A DNA stretch of 64,000 bases from assembly GCF_010183535.1 (NCBI RefSeq), contig NC_071328.1, positions 13,702,001 through 13,766,000 of the forward strand, written 5' to 3'. The stretch comes from Caenorhabditis remanei. Its lineage: Eukaryota; Nematoda; Chromadorea; Rhabditida; Rhabditidae. Positions within the stretch are counted from its first letter, which is position 1. Each line of letters opens with the position of its first letter. The position numbers and the translations under genes are program-made. A model generated the notes under the pieces. The model searched no databases. It saw nothing but the letters and a program-made list of their open reading frames with translations, and was not told the origin of the DNA. Shown piece by piece: positions 31,378-43,600 of the stretch.

Positions 31378-34300
31378 CTATTTTTTTGCCACTTTTTTCC
31401 TCTGCGATTCATTTTTGGATTTTCTAGCCGAATTGACGGGCTTCTTCGATTTCTGGCGTGAACTCTCGACCGCCCGTTTCGACGGAGTCTTCGATGGCGT
31501 CGTTGGCTTCTGATCCTTCTGACGAGCGGGTCTCGCAGATTTAATAGATTTTTTGGACGCCACAACTTTTTTGATCTCCTTCTCTGGCTTCTCGATTTTT
31601 GTGGCTTTTATCGATTTATTCGATTTTTTGGGAGTCAATGGGGCTGGAGCTGGTGGAGCTGGCGGTGGAGGGGGCGTGGTCGCCGCCGGAAAGTATACAG
31701 ATTTCGTGTCGACAGGTGTCGATGGCTTCGTGAGCTCTCCGTATGTCGATTTTCCAGTGTCCAAATAAATCGATCGAGTCGGTGGAGGAGGGGGCGGAGC
31801 TTCAGTGGGCTCCTTTGGGGGCGTGACTAGTGGGAGGGACTTCGCAGAAGGGGTCTTTTTGATTGGGGTGTCTTCTTTTTCAGTTTTGGTCCCTCGTTTT
31901 TCTTTAGCGGCTCTCAAGGATCTCTGAGAGACGGAACGTCTGACGGATTGGGAGTGACGAGCGTCTTTCGAGCATTGACCTTTACGACATCCCTCCTCGT
32001 TGCAAGTGAATCGGTCCGAGTTGGCGTTGGGGGACTGGAAACGCTTGTGAAATAAATATGAAAATGTAGAAAAATTCCGGGGCTACATTTTTGTAGTTGA
32101 CAACTTTTTGATAGCTCCGCCCACTCTTGAGATATGCGCCTTCAAAGCTGAAAACCCCCTCAAGCCATTTTTATCGCTGAAACGTGGTTTTTACATCAAA
32201 ATGACCGTAAAAAAGCAATTTTTAACATCAAAATTCTATCAAAACTATGTTTTCCATGTCAGAAAACAGATTTTCGGCAAAATCTGAGATTGGCCGAGAA
32301 GGGAGACGCAGAGAAACGAGAGTGTCTGTCTTCTCTGCACGCCCTCTCTCCTCTACCCCCTCCGAAAGTGCGTATCTGAAAAGTGGGCGGAGTTATGGAA
32401 AAGTTGTCAACTAGTAAAATATGCAAAATTTTCTGCAGATAATTTTTGTAGTTAAAAACTTTTTATTAGATGTTTTAGTTTTTGAGATATGCGCTTTTAA
32501 AGATGGCAAGCTGAGAACGAGAGAGACATTGGGGGAGAGACGCAGAGAAACGAGGCTGTCTAGCTTCTCTGCGTTTCTCCTCCTTTATTCCGACCGTCTT
32601 AAAACGCTGATTTCAAAAATATAAATTTGAACGCTGAAAACTAGAGATTTCTTTAGATATAGTAGTTTTTTTTGTAAAAAAAGGTGAAAATTTTTTTTAC
32701 ATTTTTCGGAAAATTTCTGAAAACGAAATTTGATGGTTTTTTTTGATTGAATTGATGAGAAATTACTGTTTTTCTGAAATTTTATTGATAAATGTTTTAA
32801 AAAAAAGCAAAACGAGAGACGCAGAGAAGCCAGACACTCTCTTTTCCCTGCGTCTGTGCGTCTCTCCGCCCTTTCGCCACTCTCACCCACCTTCTCTATC
32901 TTTAAAGGCGCTTATCTCAAAAGTGGGCGGAGTTATCAAAAAGTTGTCAATTACGAAAATGTGCAAAATTTTATGTAAATCATTTTGTTAGTTGACAACT
33001 TTTTGACAGCTCCGCCCACTATATAGATATGCGCCTTTAAAGTCTGCGCTCTTTAATACTCTCACCCTCCATCTTTAAAGGCACATATCTCAACAGTGGG
33101 CGGAGCTATCAAAACGTTGTCAATTATAAAAATGGAGAGCTAGATTTGATCTACACAACTATATAAATTTCTAAAACTCACCACCAACGGTTTCGGCTCC
33201 ATTCTCTTCAACGCATCGGCTCTCAGCTTACTCATTCCACCACTACTTGAGCTCCCTTTTGTGGATCCTCTGTCACTTTGAGCACCACGAGAAGAAGAAC
33301 TGACTTTGTTGCTCCGTGAGCTCTTTTTCTTGTTCAAGTTGTCTTTCTGGGATTTCTTACTCTCCTCATCATTTTTTCTCGAACTTTTCTTCTTGCTCAG
33401 CGGCTCTTTTTGGCTCCGATTGCTCTTTTTTCTTTCCAAATCGTTGGTTTGGTCGGTGGAGCGGCGGGTTCTGGAATATTCTATGATTCGAGAGTCGCTA
33501 CGCAGTGAGGGAGCATGTATCATTGCGCTCTATCGCTTTACGTATCAGACATGTGTTGTGTTGAGTCGCTACGCAGTGGAATTCAATAAGTGCTCTTCGA
33601 CTCTGTATTAGTTTCGATAGGCAGCTTAATCGACCACTTTTTAAGTCAGACTCGTCAGATCTCACACTCCTCCTCGCATCCTTTTAGGTCAGACTCCGCC
33701 TCTCCCCCTGAGCTACTAAGAATGGGTGCAGCCACCCCTAAGCCTTACCTCGGCTCCTCCTCTCTTCTATCCTTGGAACTAGATCGATTGCTCTTCGAAC
33801 TCTTCTTTTTCTCCAGTGGAACCACACCTGCAACTGATTTCCGAGATCCCTCCTCTTCTGATCGTTTACGTCGGGAACCCTCTTCCTCTTCCTTACGGCT
33901 TCTTCGATCACTTTCGTCTTTTCTGGAAAGGAGAGGGGTGGGATATCGGAGCATCGTTTAGCGTTGCTCTGATCAAAACTTACCTCGACCGTCTCTGGCC
34001 ATCCTCATCCTCGTCTCGACGACTTCTCGACTTTTTCTTATCCAACGGTACCGCCGCTCCTCCAGCAACAACATTTCGTGAGCTACCCTTCTTACTCGGC
34101 GTCCTTTCCTTATTGCTCCGATTGCTCTTTTTCCGATTCAAGTCCTTGTTGCTGCTGAAATCATAGAGGTAGGGGCTGTTTGACTTCTATCGGGGGAAGG
34201 GGGACTCTATCAGAATAATCAGCGGTAAAGCGCACCTATATCATTAGAAAGCTGGAAGAAATGCTGATTTCAAATTTATATTCAATTGTAGCCCTTGTGA

Positions 34301-37300
34301 CCTGGTATTCGAGAAAACCGAGGACAATATTTCGACCCCTAAAAAGTCATTACCATTTTGAGGTACGAAAATAGTCGGCAGCGCGTGGTCAAGGCACAAC
34401 CTGGTCAAAACAGACTTAATTTTGGCAGCGAGCGCACTTCTTAACCGCATCCGGAAATATAAGTTGTGGCTTCAACCATACAGTACTCCGCTGGCGTCGT
34501 GAATTTTAGCTCAGTTGCATACTGATCTCTGTATCCAGACTTCTTACATGCGTACTGGAGAAACGGTCGGAACTCTCCAAAAACATAGCGGTCGGCTGGA
34601 TTTGAACCAACAAGTGGTTGTGCCTTTCTCGAATATCAGGCCTTGAGAGGAAAAACTGAACACATATTTGAATTTGTCAGCTTTCCAATGGTATAAATCA
34701 CGTCCCATAACTCCACAGTCACCCGGGTGACCTTTCCTAGTCAGAGCCGTAGACGAAGAGAGCTATTGAGAAAAAATGCATCGCAAAACCGCTCCGTCAA
34801 AACTGCTCCGTTTTGACACCTACCTCGACTTTCTCGATCCATCCGCCTCCTCTCGACGACTTCTCGATTTCTTCTTATCCAACGGTACCATTCCTCCAGC
34901 AACAACATTCCGTGAGCTTCCCTTCTTACTCGGCGTCATTTCCTTATTGCTTCGATTGCTCTTCTTACGGTTATTGCTGCTGAAATTAGAGAAGTAGGGA
35001 AACATCTGCATGCTCATTGGATTGTATCAGGGATGGCTGCTGTCAGAGGGTGGTTTATATAGCACACGCGAAAAAAAAACCGCGTCACGACCACTACACA
35101 GCTTTAACATAGGCTCTATCACATGACACTGTTCAAAATCTGCAAAACTCTGCGCATTTTCAAGGAAAATGTGTCTGAAAAAGTCCGAAAACTTATTGTC
35201 AGCAAAGTTTCAGCCAATTCTTCCTAGTGAGTCGCCTGGCACTATCTCAACACACACAGATGCGCATCGCAACCGCTCCGCCACCTCTTCGCCTCCATTT
35301 TGACACCTACCCTGACTTTCTCGATCCATCCTCCGTCTCCCGTCGACTTCTCGACTTCTTCTTATCCAATGGTACAATTCCTCCAGCAACAACATTCCGT
35401 GAGCTTCCCTTCTTACTCGGAGTCCTTTCCTTATTGCTTCGATTGCTCTTCTTACGGTTCAAGTCCTTGTCGCTCTTCTTACGAGACGGCGACTTTCCAC
35501 TCTTATTGCTTCTGGAGCTCTTCTTCTTGCTCAGGTCTTTGTTGCTTCTGAAAGTCCGTGATTAGCGACAGCGGCGTCTGACATAGGGATTGTATGATTT
35601 AGCTGGAGAGCGTTTTTTTTTTTGCCACTAGCTAGATTCCGGTGATATGTGATCCACGGCAGAGCTGCATGAAAGTGAAAATGACTTATCCGGAAGTCAG
35701 AAGTGAATTTCCTTAACCGGAAGTCGGAAGTCGAAAGTCGGAATTAGATTTTTTCGCAAATATTCGAAAACTCTAAAAGAAAGAACATAAAATTCGAGAA
35801 AATCAGTGAAAATTAGTTTCCGGCTGAAGAAAAATATGTTTTCTGTCTTTTTAGACCATTTTGCAATGTATTTTTGCAAAATCTACTTTTCGTAAATTAC
35901 ACAGTTATAGAATGACGGAAGTAGGAACTCGGAAGTCGGAATTCCATGCAACTCTGATCCACGGCACCTGCGCTTCCAACTTACCCAACGGATTGCTGAC
36001 GCTTTAGCAGTGCAAATTCTTACTATTATCTCCGCACAGTTCTCACAACTGCGCTCCACCGAAATCCTCTTGTCTCTTTATCTCTGAGTCTCTCAATTTC
36101 GCACACAATTATCTTCGGTTTCGGTAGAGCGCGGTTGTAAGAAGAGTGTCGTGCTAATACAAAATGTCGTATTGGAAATAAAACGAAGCGACGGGGGACG
36201 ATCTGTTATTCTTCCCATACGACTGTGGTGTGGTCTCGCCACGAATTCATTCACACTTTCTATTTGCACAGTTCTAATCCTCCGTCTCATCTTATTGGGA
36301 AATAAGTGACCAGACTTTCCCACGGTCCACTGCGTAGCGGTTGCGGCGCGTTCATGTTTTTCAACCTCACGAAATCAATATAAAGCCATTTCTCCCTATT
36401 TCTTATCCCCCATCGCGTTCTTCTATCTCTGGCCCAATGTCTTCCCCATTTCCCCTCCTCCGTCTTCCTCGATTGGTCCTGTGTGAGGTATTCAAATCAT
36501 TGAGTATTGGAGAAAAGTGAGTATATCCATACTTGTCAACGGGCCGAAACGGGCCGGCACGGGCCGAAACGGGCCGGCACGGGCCGGCTCGTAACTCGCG
36601 TCAAAATGAATATTATGAGCTGAAAAATATACCTAAATGTAGATCTCGACGAGTTCTATCTCCGTGGCCTACTACGGGCCGGATGGCTTTTCGTTAATGT
36701 GCCGCGGGCCGGGCTAGAATGGCTTTTTTGGCCATTTTCGCGTTTTTTGGCTCTTTTTCCCGGCCCGCGGCACATTAACGAATAGCCATCCGGCCCGTAG
36801 TAGGTCACGGACATAGAACTCGTCGAGATCTACATTTTGGTATATTTTTCAGCTCATAATATTCATTTTGACGCGAGTTACGAGCCGGCCCGTGACGGCC
36901 CGTTTCGGCCCGTTGACAAGTATGAGTATATCTATCTAACATAACTTGACTAATTTCCTCTCGTATTTCCAGAATCAAACTCTCTCTCTGCTCCAAAAAA
37001 GTCTCCGCTCAATTCAATAATGCTCGTTTCTACTCTCAAAGAGTTATGGTCTATCTGGACATGTTAAATCAAAACATCAAAGTTCGCTCTGAAACTGACA
37101 AAGATAAATTTGAAATCTCCATTCATCCACATTTCGGAATGAGCAACGATCCAGATATGCAACAGTATCGAATTGAAGGGCGTACTGTACCTGGCACCTC
37201 CTGCCGTATAAGAATCACAACATTCTGGGAGAAGCCTCGAGAAGGATCTTTGTCTGTTTTACGGCATATCTTGAAGATTTTTGAATGCAAGATTTCAACA

Positions 37301-38920
37301 AATCGTGACTACGATAGTGATTTATATCAATCAACAATTTCATTGTTGTTTGATCTACAAATGGAATTCAAGACGCTCACTATACACCTTAAAGGATCAA
37401 AAGGCGACAACTTGTTGTGGAACCAGATATCCAACAAACTTGGACTGGTCGAGGATCTTACCATCTCGTCAAGTTTGGATCCTGGTTTCAGACCAGTTTT
37501 CACTTCATGGCCACAGAAAATTAATATCATGTGTATCATGTGCAATTGGTTTACTCTTGAAACTCTTTTGGACTGCACTTGCACTACAATTATACTCGAC
37601 GAGTCTCATTTGGGAAACAAGGATTTGGATGTGATACTCAAGAATTGGATGACTGGAGGGTTACCGAATCTAGAATATCTGAAGATCCAGAGTCAAAACA
37701 TTTCAAAAAATGGAACGACGATTTTGGGAATGAATTTGAGGGAATTAGCCGGGACGGTTATCCAAACTGATGATGGATCCAAGAAGGCAACTATAAAAAC
37801 TAACGTTCAAAGTATTGAAATGTCTGTGACTCCATCTGAATAAACTATGCGCCTCTATTGTTGTTATACCACCAATACAACTAATAAACTTGTTCTTACA
37901 GCTGTCAGTTTCATACTGCCAAAACAAATTATATTTTCTTCTTTATGGTGCGTCTAATGTTGCTTAAAAAAAAGCAAATACGACAGATGTGCACCGGCCA
38001 AAGTTGATTAGTAGATTTGTTGATTTTGCAGATTTCACAGTTGAAAATTGTCACTGTATGGTGCTAGAAGAAGCTCCAACGATGCTTCAAAATCTTGCTC
38101 CAAGAAAAGTTTCACGTGACACGACCGCGCCACCTCTAAGCTCCCATGTCTAGTTTGTCTGCAAATGCGCTCTATCGCTCTAACAAATTTCCTGCAACAA
38201 TCTGCAAGCAAGTGCGCTCTATCGCAACTGTTTGTATCGGGAAAATCTCCCAGTAACCTGTCAGCAAACACGCTCTATCCCCACCACTGGCCTACCTCGA
38301 CTTTCTCGACCCTCCATCCTCCGTCTCTCGTCGACTACTCGACTTCTTCTTATCCAATGGCACCGCTCCTCCAACACCTCTCGAGCTGCTGCTTCCCTTC
38401 TTTTTGTCTCTATCACTTTTCCTAGATCTTCCGGATCCAGATTTCTTGCTCCGTGAGCTTCCTTCCTTGTTGCTCTTCTCACGAGAGCTTGAACCTTTCT
38501 TGCTCCCTCCCATCGGTGTCTTATCATTACTGCTACGCTGGCTATTCTTCTTGCTCAGACTCCGCCCACTTCCCTCTTCACGTGAGCCGGATCTACTCTT
38601 GCTCCGTGAGATCTTGTTCTTCTTCATTGATTTTTGACTTGAACTCTTCCTATCCGCATCCTTACTAACCGGTCTCTCACTTTTCGTGCTACTTTTTCCT
38701 CGTTTACTCTTCTTACTCTTCTGGTTCTTTTTGCTCTTTTGACTCTTCTCCCCATTAACTTTTCTCAATTTCTTTCGTCGTCTAGAGCTCGATTTCTGTC
38801 CTTTGTCACTTCGATTCTTTGACCGTTTTCTCGATCGGGCTCGAAGGGTCTCCCGATGGCCGGCGGTACATCCGATGGAGACGATGGCACCGGTGATTGA
38901 GGCGGTTGCGGCGAGGCACA
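31378..38920 (-). CDS. Ser/Lys/Arg-rich exon-repeat protein with hydrophobic N-terminal segment
   Basis: Seven exons join in frame: 38920-38296, 35547-35311, 34979-34824, 34154-33984, 33922-33749, 33470-33182 and 32034-31378 (stop), about 768 residues; the start lies in an unseen upstream exon. The first visible residues (CLAATASITGAIVSIGC) are hydrophobic and may be a membrane segment or signal anchor. The rest is extremely Ser/Lys/Arg-rich, so probably disordered. The end of the first exon and the next three exons repeat the pattern KKGSSRNVVAGG then VPLDKKKSRSRRE and DGSRKSR. Most internal borders are phase 2, so exons can be added without frameshift. The last exon has a Cys cluster (CNEEGCRKGQC) and then a Pro-rich, basic tail. 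I do not recognise the family. An F-box gene lies antisense in the intron at 35548-38295. Confidence 0.7.
34205..34760. other. Intron filled by an unclassified repeat-like segment
   Basis: The intron between two duplicated exons holds ATTTGAACCAACAAGTGGTT, CATTAGAAAGCTGGAAGAAA and CAGCTTTCCAATGGTATAAA, which look like arms of a larger insertion. No reading frame is convincing. Confidence 0.3.
35660..35960 (-). repeat. TTCCGA satellite-bearing element, copy 3 (inverted)
   Basis: CGGAAGTCGGAAGTCGAAAG and the body CTGTCTTTTTAGACCATTTT are the reverse complement of copies 1 and 2; satellites are short here. It lies in the large intron of the exon-repeat gene, just upstream of F-box gene 6. Confidence 0.65.
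36110..36310. mobile_element. Foldback element F1, degenerate copy before F-box gene 6
   Basis: GTGGTCTCGCCACGAATTCA, TTCACACTTTCTATTTGCAC and ATTGGGAAATAAGTGACCAG match the right arm and flank of the copies at 12-21 kb. The left arm is not recognisable. Confidence 0.4.
36437..37843 (+). CDS. F-box gene 6 (F-box + FBA_2), nested antisense
   Basis: Exons 36437-36516 and 36973-37843 encode 316 residues with the same F-box (FPLLRLPRLVLCEVFKSLSI then KIKLSLCSKKVS) and FBA_2 features (SWPQKINI, WFTLETLLDC, NKDLDVILKNWMTGGLPNLE, TDDGSKKATIKT) as genes 1-5. The copy moved about 15 kb away, with part of its upstream foldback, into an intron of the minus-strand exon-repeat gene. Its own intron grew from about 50 to 456 bases by a foldback insertion. 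Frame intact. Confidence 0.85.
36537..36927. mobile_element. GGCCCG foldback element inside the intron of F-box gene 6
   Basis: ACTTGTCAACGGGCCGAAAC at the left and GTTTCGGCCCGTTGACAAGT at the right are inverted, and nearly the whole element is palindromic (GTAGATCTCGACGAGTTCTA versus TAGAACTCGTCGAGATCTAC). TGAGTATATC flanks both sides as a perfect 10-base direct repeat, so it looks like a target-site duplication. Confidence 0.7.
37930..38290. other. Intron with repeated GCGCTCTATCGC words
   Basis: TGCGCTCTATCGC appears at about 38167 and 38213 and a CACGCTCTATC variant near 38270. Similar words are at 33527-33537. No gene is seen. Confidence 0.35.
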
Positions 38921-38973
38921 CTGGAATAATTGTTGTTCGGTTTAAATTAAAAATGAACACAATACTTATATTC

Positions 38974-39147
38974 AGCTTGTCGAGCGCTTACAGAAAAGTA
39001 TATTCATGCCCACATTCGGTTCCAATCGGGTCTCGTCACGAGATTACGGTATGCGCCTTTAAACAAGGGTACTGTAGTTTTTGTGGTGGGACCCAAGGGA
39101 AACGGAATGTGGGCATGATTATACATTTCTGAAAGGTCTCGACGAGC
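38974..39147. mobile_element. MITE family B (AGTATAATCATG), ten copies from here to 50.7 kb
   Basis: Palindrome of about 175-200 bases: AGCTCGTCGAGAGCTTTCAG, AAAAGTATAATCATGCCCAC, TGGGTCCCACCACGAAAACT, ACAGTACCCCGTTTAAAGGC then the inverted arms. Other copies: about 39262-39442, 42098-42300, 42413-42597, 42708-42888, 44908-45082, 46946-47126, 47487-47664, 50214-50384 and 50507-50690. They lie in introns and intergenic DNA only. Confidence 0.75.
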
Positions 39148-39660
39148 AGAACTGGAAAATGACATCATTTTTAAAGAAAAACTTGTCTTTCTCGTAAAAT
39201 TTCAAATTTAGAAATTTCTCGATTCTACCCAGTTTTCTTCTATTTTCATGTTCATATTCGTAATCAACTTTCCAAGAGCTTTTAGAAAAGTATAATCATA
39301 CCCATATTCTGAGCGAATTAGGTCCCACCACGAAAACTACAGTACCCTCGTTTAAAGGCGCATACCGTAATTTCGTGGTGGGACCCAAATGGAACGGAAT
39401 ATGGTCATGATTACTTTGCTGAATGCTCTCGACGAGCTGAATACGAATATCAGCCTCAAACCGAATAAAACTGAAAAAAAAACTTGAAAATTGCCCAAAA
39501 ACGCCTCTCTGTATTTCCTGAGTACGGGAGCATAAAGGCCACATTAATTTTTCTGAATTTTGTAGACCACGTGAGGCCAGTGAGGTTTTTTTCACCGCGT
39601 GTTTCCCACTTTCTTGTTCATTACCAATTATTCTGCTTGCCACGGAATGTGAATTCCAAC

Positions 39661-40040
39661 GAAGACGCCCAGAAGCTTGCTCTCACCCCGCGCCTTGGGT
39701 TAGGACCCTGGAAGTAGCGATTACCTTAAAACATGGACACCCTGGAGCTTGCTCTCGCCCCGCCCCTAAGCTCAGCACCCTGGAAGTAGTGATTACCTTA
39801 AAACAGGAAACCCTGGAGCTTGCTCTCGCTCCGCCCCTAGGCTCAGCACCCTGGAAGTAGTGATTACCTTAAAACAGGGACGCCCAGAAGCTTGCTCTCG
39901 CTCCGCCCCTAGGCTCAGCACCCTGGAAGTAGTGATTACCTTAAAACAAGGAAACCCTGGAGCTTGCTCTCGCCCCGCCTCTTGGCTGACGACCCCCGGA
40001 AGTAGCGATCATCTTTAAATAGGGACCCTCGGAAGCTTTC
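39661..40040 (+). repeat. About 72-base tandem repeat, five copies
   Basis: Units carry GGAGCTTGCTCTCGCCCCGC, then GGCTCAGCACCCTGGAAGTA and GTGATTACCTTAAAACAGGG. Copies begin near 39661, 39734, 39806, 39877 and 39949, with a decayed part after 40020. GC-rich, between two divergently transcribed genes. Confidence 0.75.
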
Positions 40041-40608
40041 TCTTCCCTCCTACTCTCTTTTTTATCTATTTGTATACTTCAATTTAGTGAACTCAATAAT
40101 TGCTCGCTCAAAATTTTGCTTCAAATGTAACAACGGGATAACTGAGCAAACCAGTGAATCGATTATGAGAAAATAATGCTGCTTGAATTTGTTTAGTTAT
40201 GAATTTTATGATCTTAAAACTCAGGTTTGGTATCGGGAAACATTGTCTATCATCCAAAATTCTTGGAAATGAAAAAAAGTATTCGAAAAGTGTTTTGCGG
40301 GTCTCACGTATATTATTTTAATTATAATTTTTATTTCAAACTTGGCCGTTATGCTCCCGTACTCGGGAATTACGGGTGCGCCCCAAAAACTCACAGTAAT
40401 TCATGACATCTTGTAGTTGTTCGGGCGGCAAACTCATTGTTTTGTGTAAATCGAAATAAAATTTGTATGAAACTGATCGGAGATCAGTAAAATAGTGATA
40501 AGAATCTGGTAGAGGGACACGTAAAGTTCAAGGAATTAGAGGAAAAACAAATTTCTTGGAAAACTTTTTTTTAGAAAAAAATTCATTTCTAAAATTTGAA
40601 ATTACAAA

Positions 40609-43600
40609 ATGAACGAGGATGAGAATAAGGGAATTGTATTTCAGGTGAGATACTGTAGAGACACAAAAATAAATAAATTATCGATTGATTTCGCAGATCG
40701 GTTATGAACTACCATCCCAACAACGTGTCAGCATGCAGATCGCCAATTTGAGACTTCATGCGTGGGGTGTTTTCAGTAATGTTTATCGGTATCGATAGAT
40801 TTTTTCAAATTTGGTTTGAAGTAGGGACGTTTTGAAACTGATAAGTTTCGAAACAAAGTATAGAAGGATGTTTGAAAACGAAGGTCTCGGTTTTGAAATG
40901 TCTCGGTTTCAAAATGTCACAGTTTCAAAACGTCGCAGTTCCGAAACGTCGTAATTTCAAAGTCACTCAGTTTCGAAATGTCCTAGTGTCAAAACGTCTC
41001 GGTTTTGAAATGTCTTACCGCACGTTTCAAAACATTTCATAATTTCGAAGTGTTTTGGTTTCAAAACGTCCTTAAAAAAGTCCGTCTTGGTTCAGAACTG
41101 TCTTAGTTTCAAAGTGTTTCGCTTTTACTTGTCATAGTTTTGAATTGTCTTAGTTTCGAAGTGACTCAGTTTCAAAACGCCCCAGTTTCGAATTGACTTA
41201 GTTACAAAGTGATTTACGGCAAGTTCCGAACTGTCTTAGTTTCAAAATGTCCCAGTTTCAAATTGTCTTGGTTTCCAAACGTTCTAATTTTAAAGTGACA
41301 TAGTTACGAAGTGTTTTACGACAAGTTTTAAAATATCACAGTGATTCAGTTGGAAATATCTAGGTTTCAAAATTTCACAGTTTCAAAATGTCCCAGTCCA
41401 GTTTCGAATTGTCTCGGTTTCGGAGTATCCCAGTTCCTAAACGTCAAAAATTTCAAAGTTTTAAAACGTCCTAATTTTAAAGTGCCTTAGTTACGAAGTG
41501 TTTTACGACAAGTTTCGAAACGTCCCAGTTTCCAAATGTCTCGGTTTTGAAATGTCTTACAGAACGTTTCAAAGCGTCCCAATATCCTTAAAAAACCCCA
41601 TTTTCAGAGGAACCCTGGTATCACCTGGCACGGAACAAGAGATTGCGATTAAAAAGACGTGGCCGAGTAATTTTTTTTGATTTTAAGATTTTCAGTCAAA
41701 TTTTGGAATTTCAGAAACTCCCGAACGCAACTTTGAGCTCCTTTTCCTGTCGGGAATCCGAAGAAAACCACACAAAAATATAGTTCAGATGCTATTCGCA
41801 TTTTCGAAGACAACGACCAGTGGACAGGGACACGAGTTGACGAAAGCGGTACGTTTCGAAACGGGCGGGACGTTTTGAAACCAGGAAAAATCTGAAAATT
41901 CCAGTTCTGCGAGTCGTATGTCTTTGGATTCATGCCATTCACACTCCAGAACATTCTCAAGAAAACACGTCTTGGAGAAATCGAAATGAAGGTTTACACG
42001 TGGCAACTGTTCGAAGGGATACGGTATTTGCAGATGGTTAGTCAGTTCTTTTTTTCTGAATTTTTTCTTTAAATTGAAAATAAATAAAATATACGTGTTC
42101 AGCTCGTCGAGACGGTTTAGGAAAGTATAATCATGACCATATTCTGAGCAAATTGGGTCTCACCACGAAAACTGCAGTACCCTCGTTTAAAGGCGCATAC
42201 CGTAATCTCGTGAACGTACTGTAGTTTTCGTGGCAGGACCCAACTGGAACAGAATGTGGTCATGATTATACTTTTCTGAAAGCTCTCAACAAGCTAAATT
42301 TGAATATGACATCATTTTTTGGGAAAAACTTGTACTTCTCGAAAATTTTTAATTTTTTGGGAAAAATTGAAAACTTCTCGATCGTACCCAGTTTTCTAGT
42401 TCATATTCGTTTTTAGCTCGTTGAGAGCTTTCAGAAAAGTATAATCATGTCCGCATTCCGCTCCAGTTGGGTCCCACCACTAACACTACAGTACCCCGTT
42501 TAAAGGCGCATACCGTAATATCGTGGTGGGACCCGATTCGCTCAGAAAATAGTCATGATTATACTTTTCTGAAAGCTCTCGTCTAGCTGAATTTGAATAT
42601 CACATCATTTTTTGGGAAAAACTTGTACTTCTTGAAAATTTTTAATTTTTGGGTAAAAATTGAAACTTTCTCAATCGTACCCAGTTTTCTAGTTCATATT
42701 TGTATTTAACTCATCGAGACCTTTCAGAAAAGTATAATCATGCATGTATTCAGTGCAAGTTGGGTTTCGCCTGGAAATTACGGTATGCGCCTTTAAACGG
42801 GGTACTATAGTTTTCGTGGTGGGACCCAATTCTCTGAGAATATAGTAATGATTATACTTTTCTGAAAGCTCTCAACAAGCTGAATGCGATTATCAGTTTT
42901 AAAACCCGATAAAACTAAATTTTGAAAAATTTCCAGCACATGATAGTCCACCGTGACATCAAACCAGTCAACCTGCTAATCGATATCGACAAGGGAATTC
43001 TGAAGATTGCGGATTTCGGAAGTGCGAAAATAGTGCAACATGGAAGTCTATCGACGTCATATCAAGTCACTCGATTCTATAGACCGCCCGAATTGCTTCT
43101 GGAGTCAAAAGAGTACTATTGGATGGTTGATGTGTGGAGTGCCGGATGCTGTGTTGGGGAAATGATGAAGGGAAAAGTATTATTTCCCGGCGGATCGAGA
43201 GATATGATGCTCAAATTGATTGCTCAGGCTATCGGACTGCCCTCATCGAGAGATCATGATTATATGAAAGTGGCGAAGGTTATCGATCCGATTTCTGATG
43301 TGAAAGTTATCGGATTTAAGGAGGTTTGTTGATTTAAATGTAGAAATTTATACGGTTTTGTAGATCAAATCTAGGACTACATTTTTGTAGTTGACAACTT
43401 TTCGATAGCTCCGCCCACTAGGTAGCCGCAGGCAGAGAGCCTCCTGTCTTTAAAAGCGTATATCTCAAAAACGTGATAAGATATCAAAAAGTTGTCAACT
43501 ATGAAAATGTACAGAATTTTATATAGATCATTTTTGTAGTTGACAACTTTTTGAAAGCTCCGCCCACTTTTGAGATACGCGCCTTTAAATATGGTAGCTA

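Noticed and set aside
34500..34640. TAGCTCAGTTGC and GGATTTGAACC words resembling tRNA boxes
   Set aside because: The two words are on opposite strands relative to each other and no cloverleaf forms.
39296..39643. Minus-strand open frame of 115 codons, a possible first exon of the exon-repeat gene
   Set aside because: Most of it is MITE family B sequence, and no donor connects it in phase with the acceptor at 38921.
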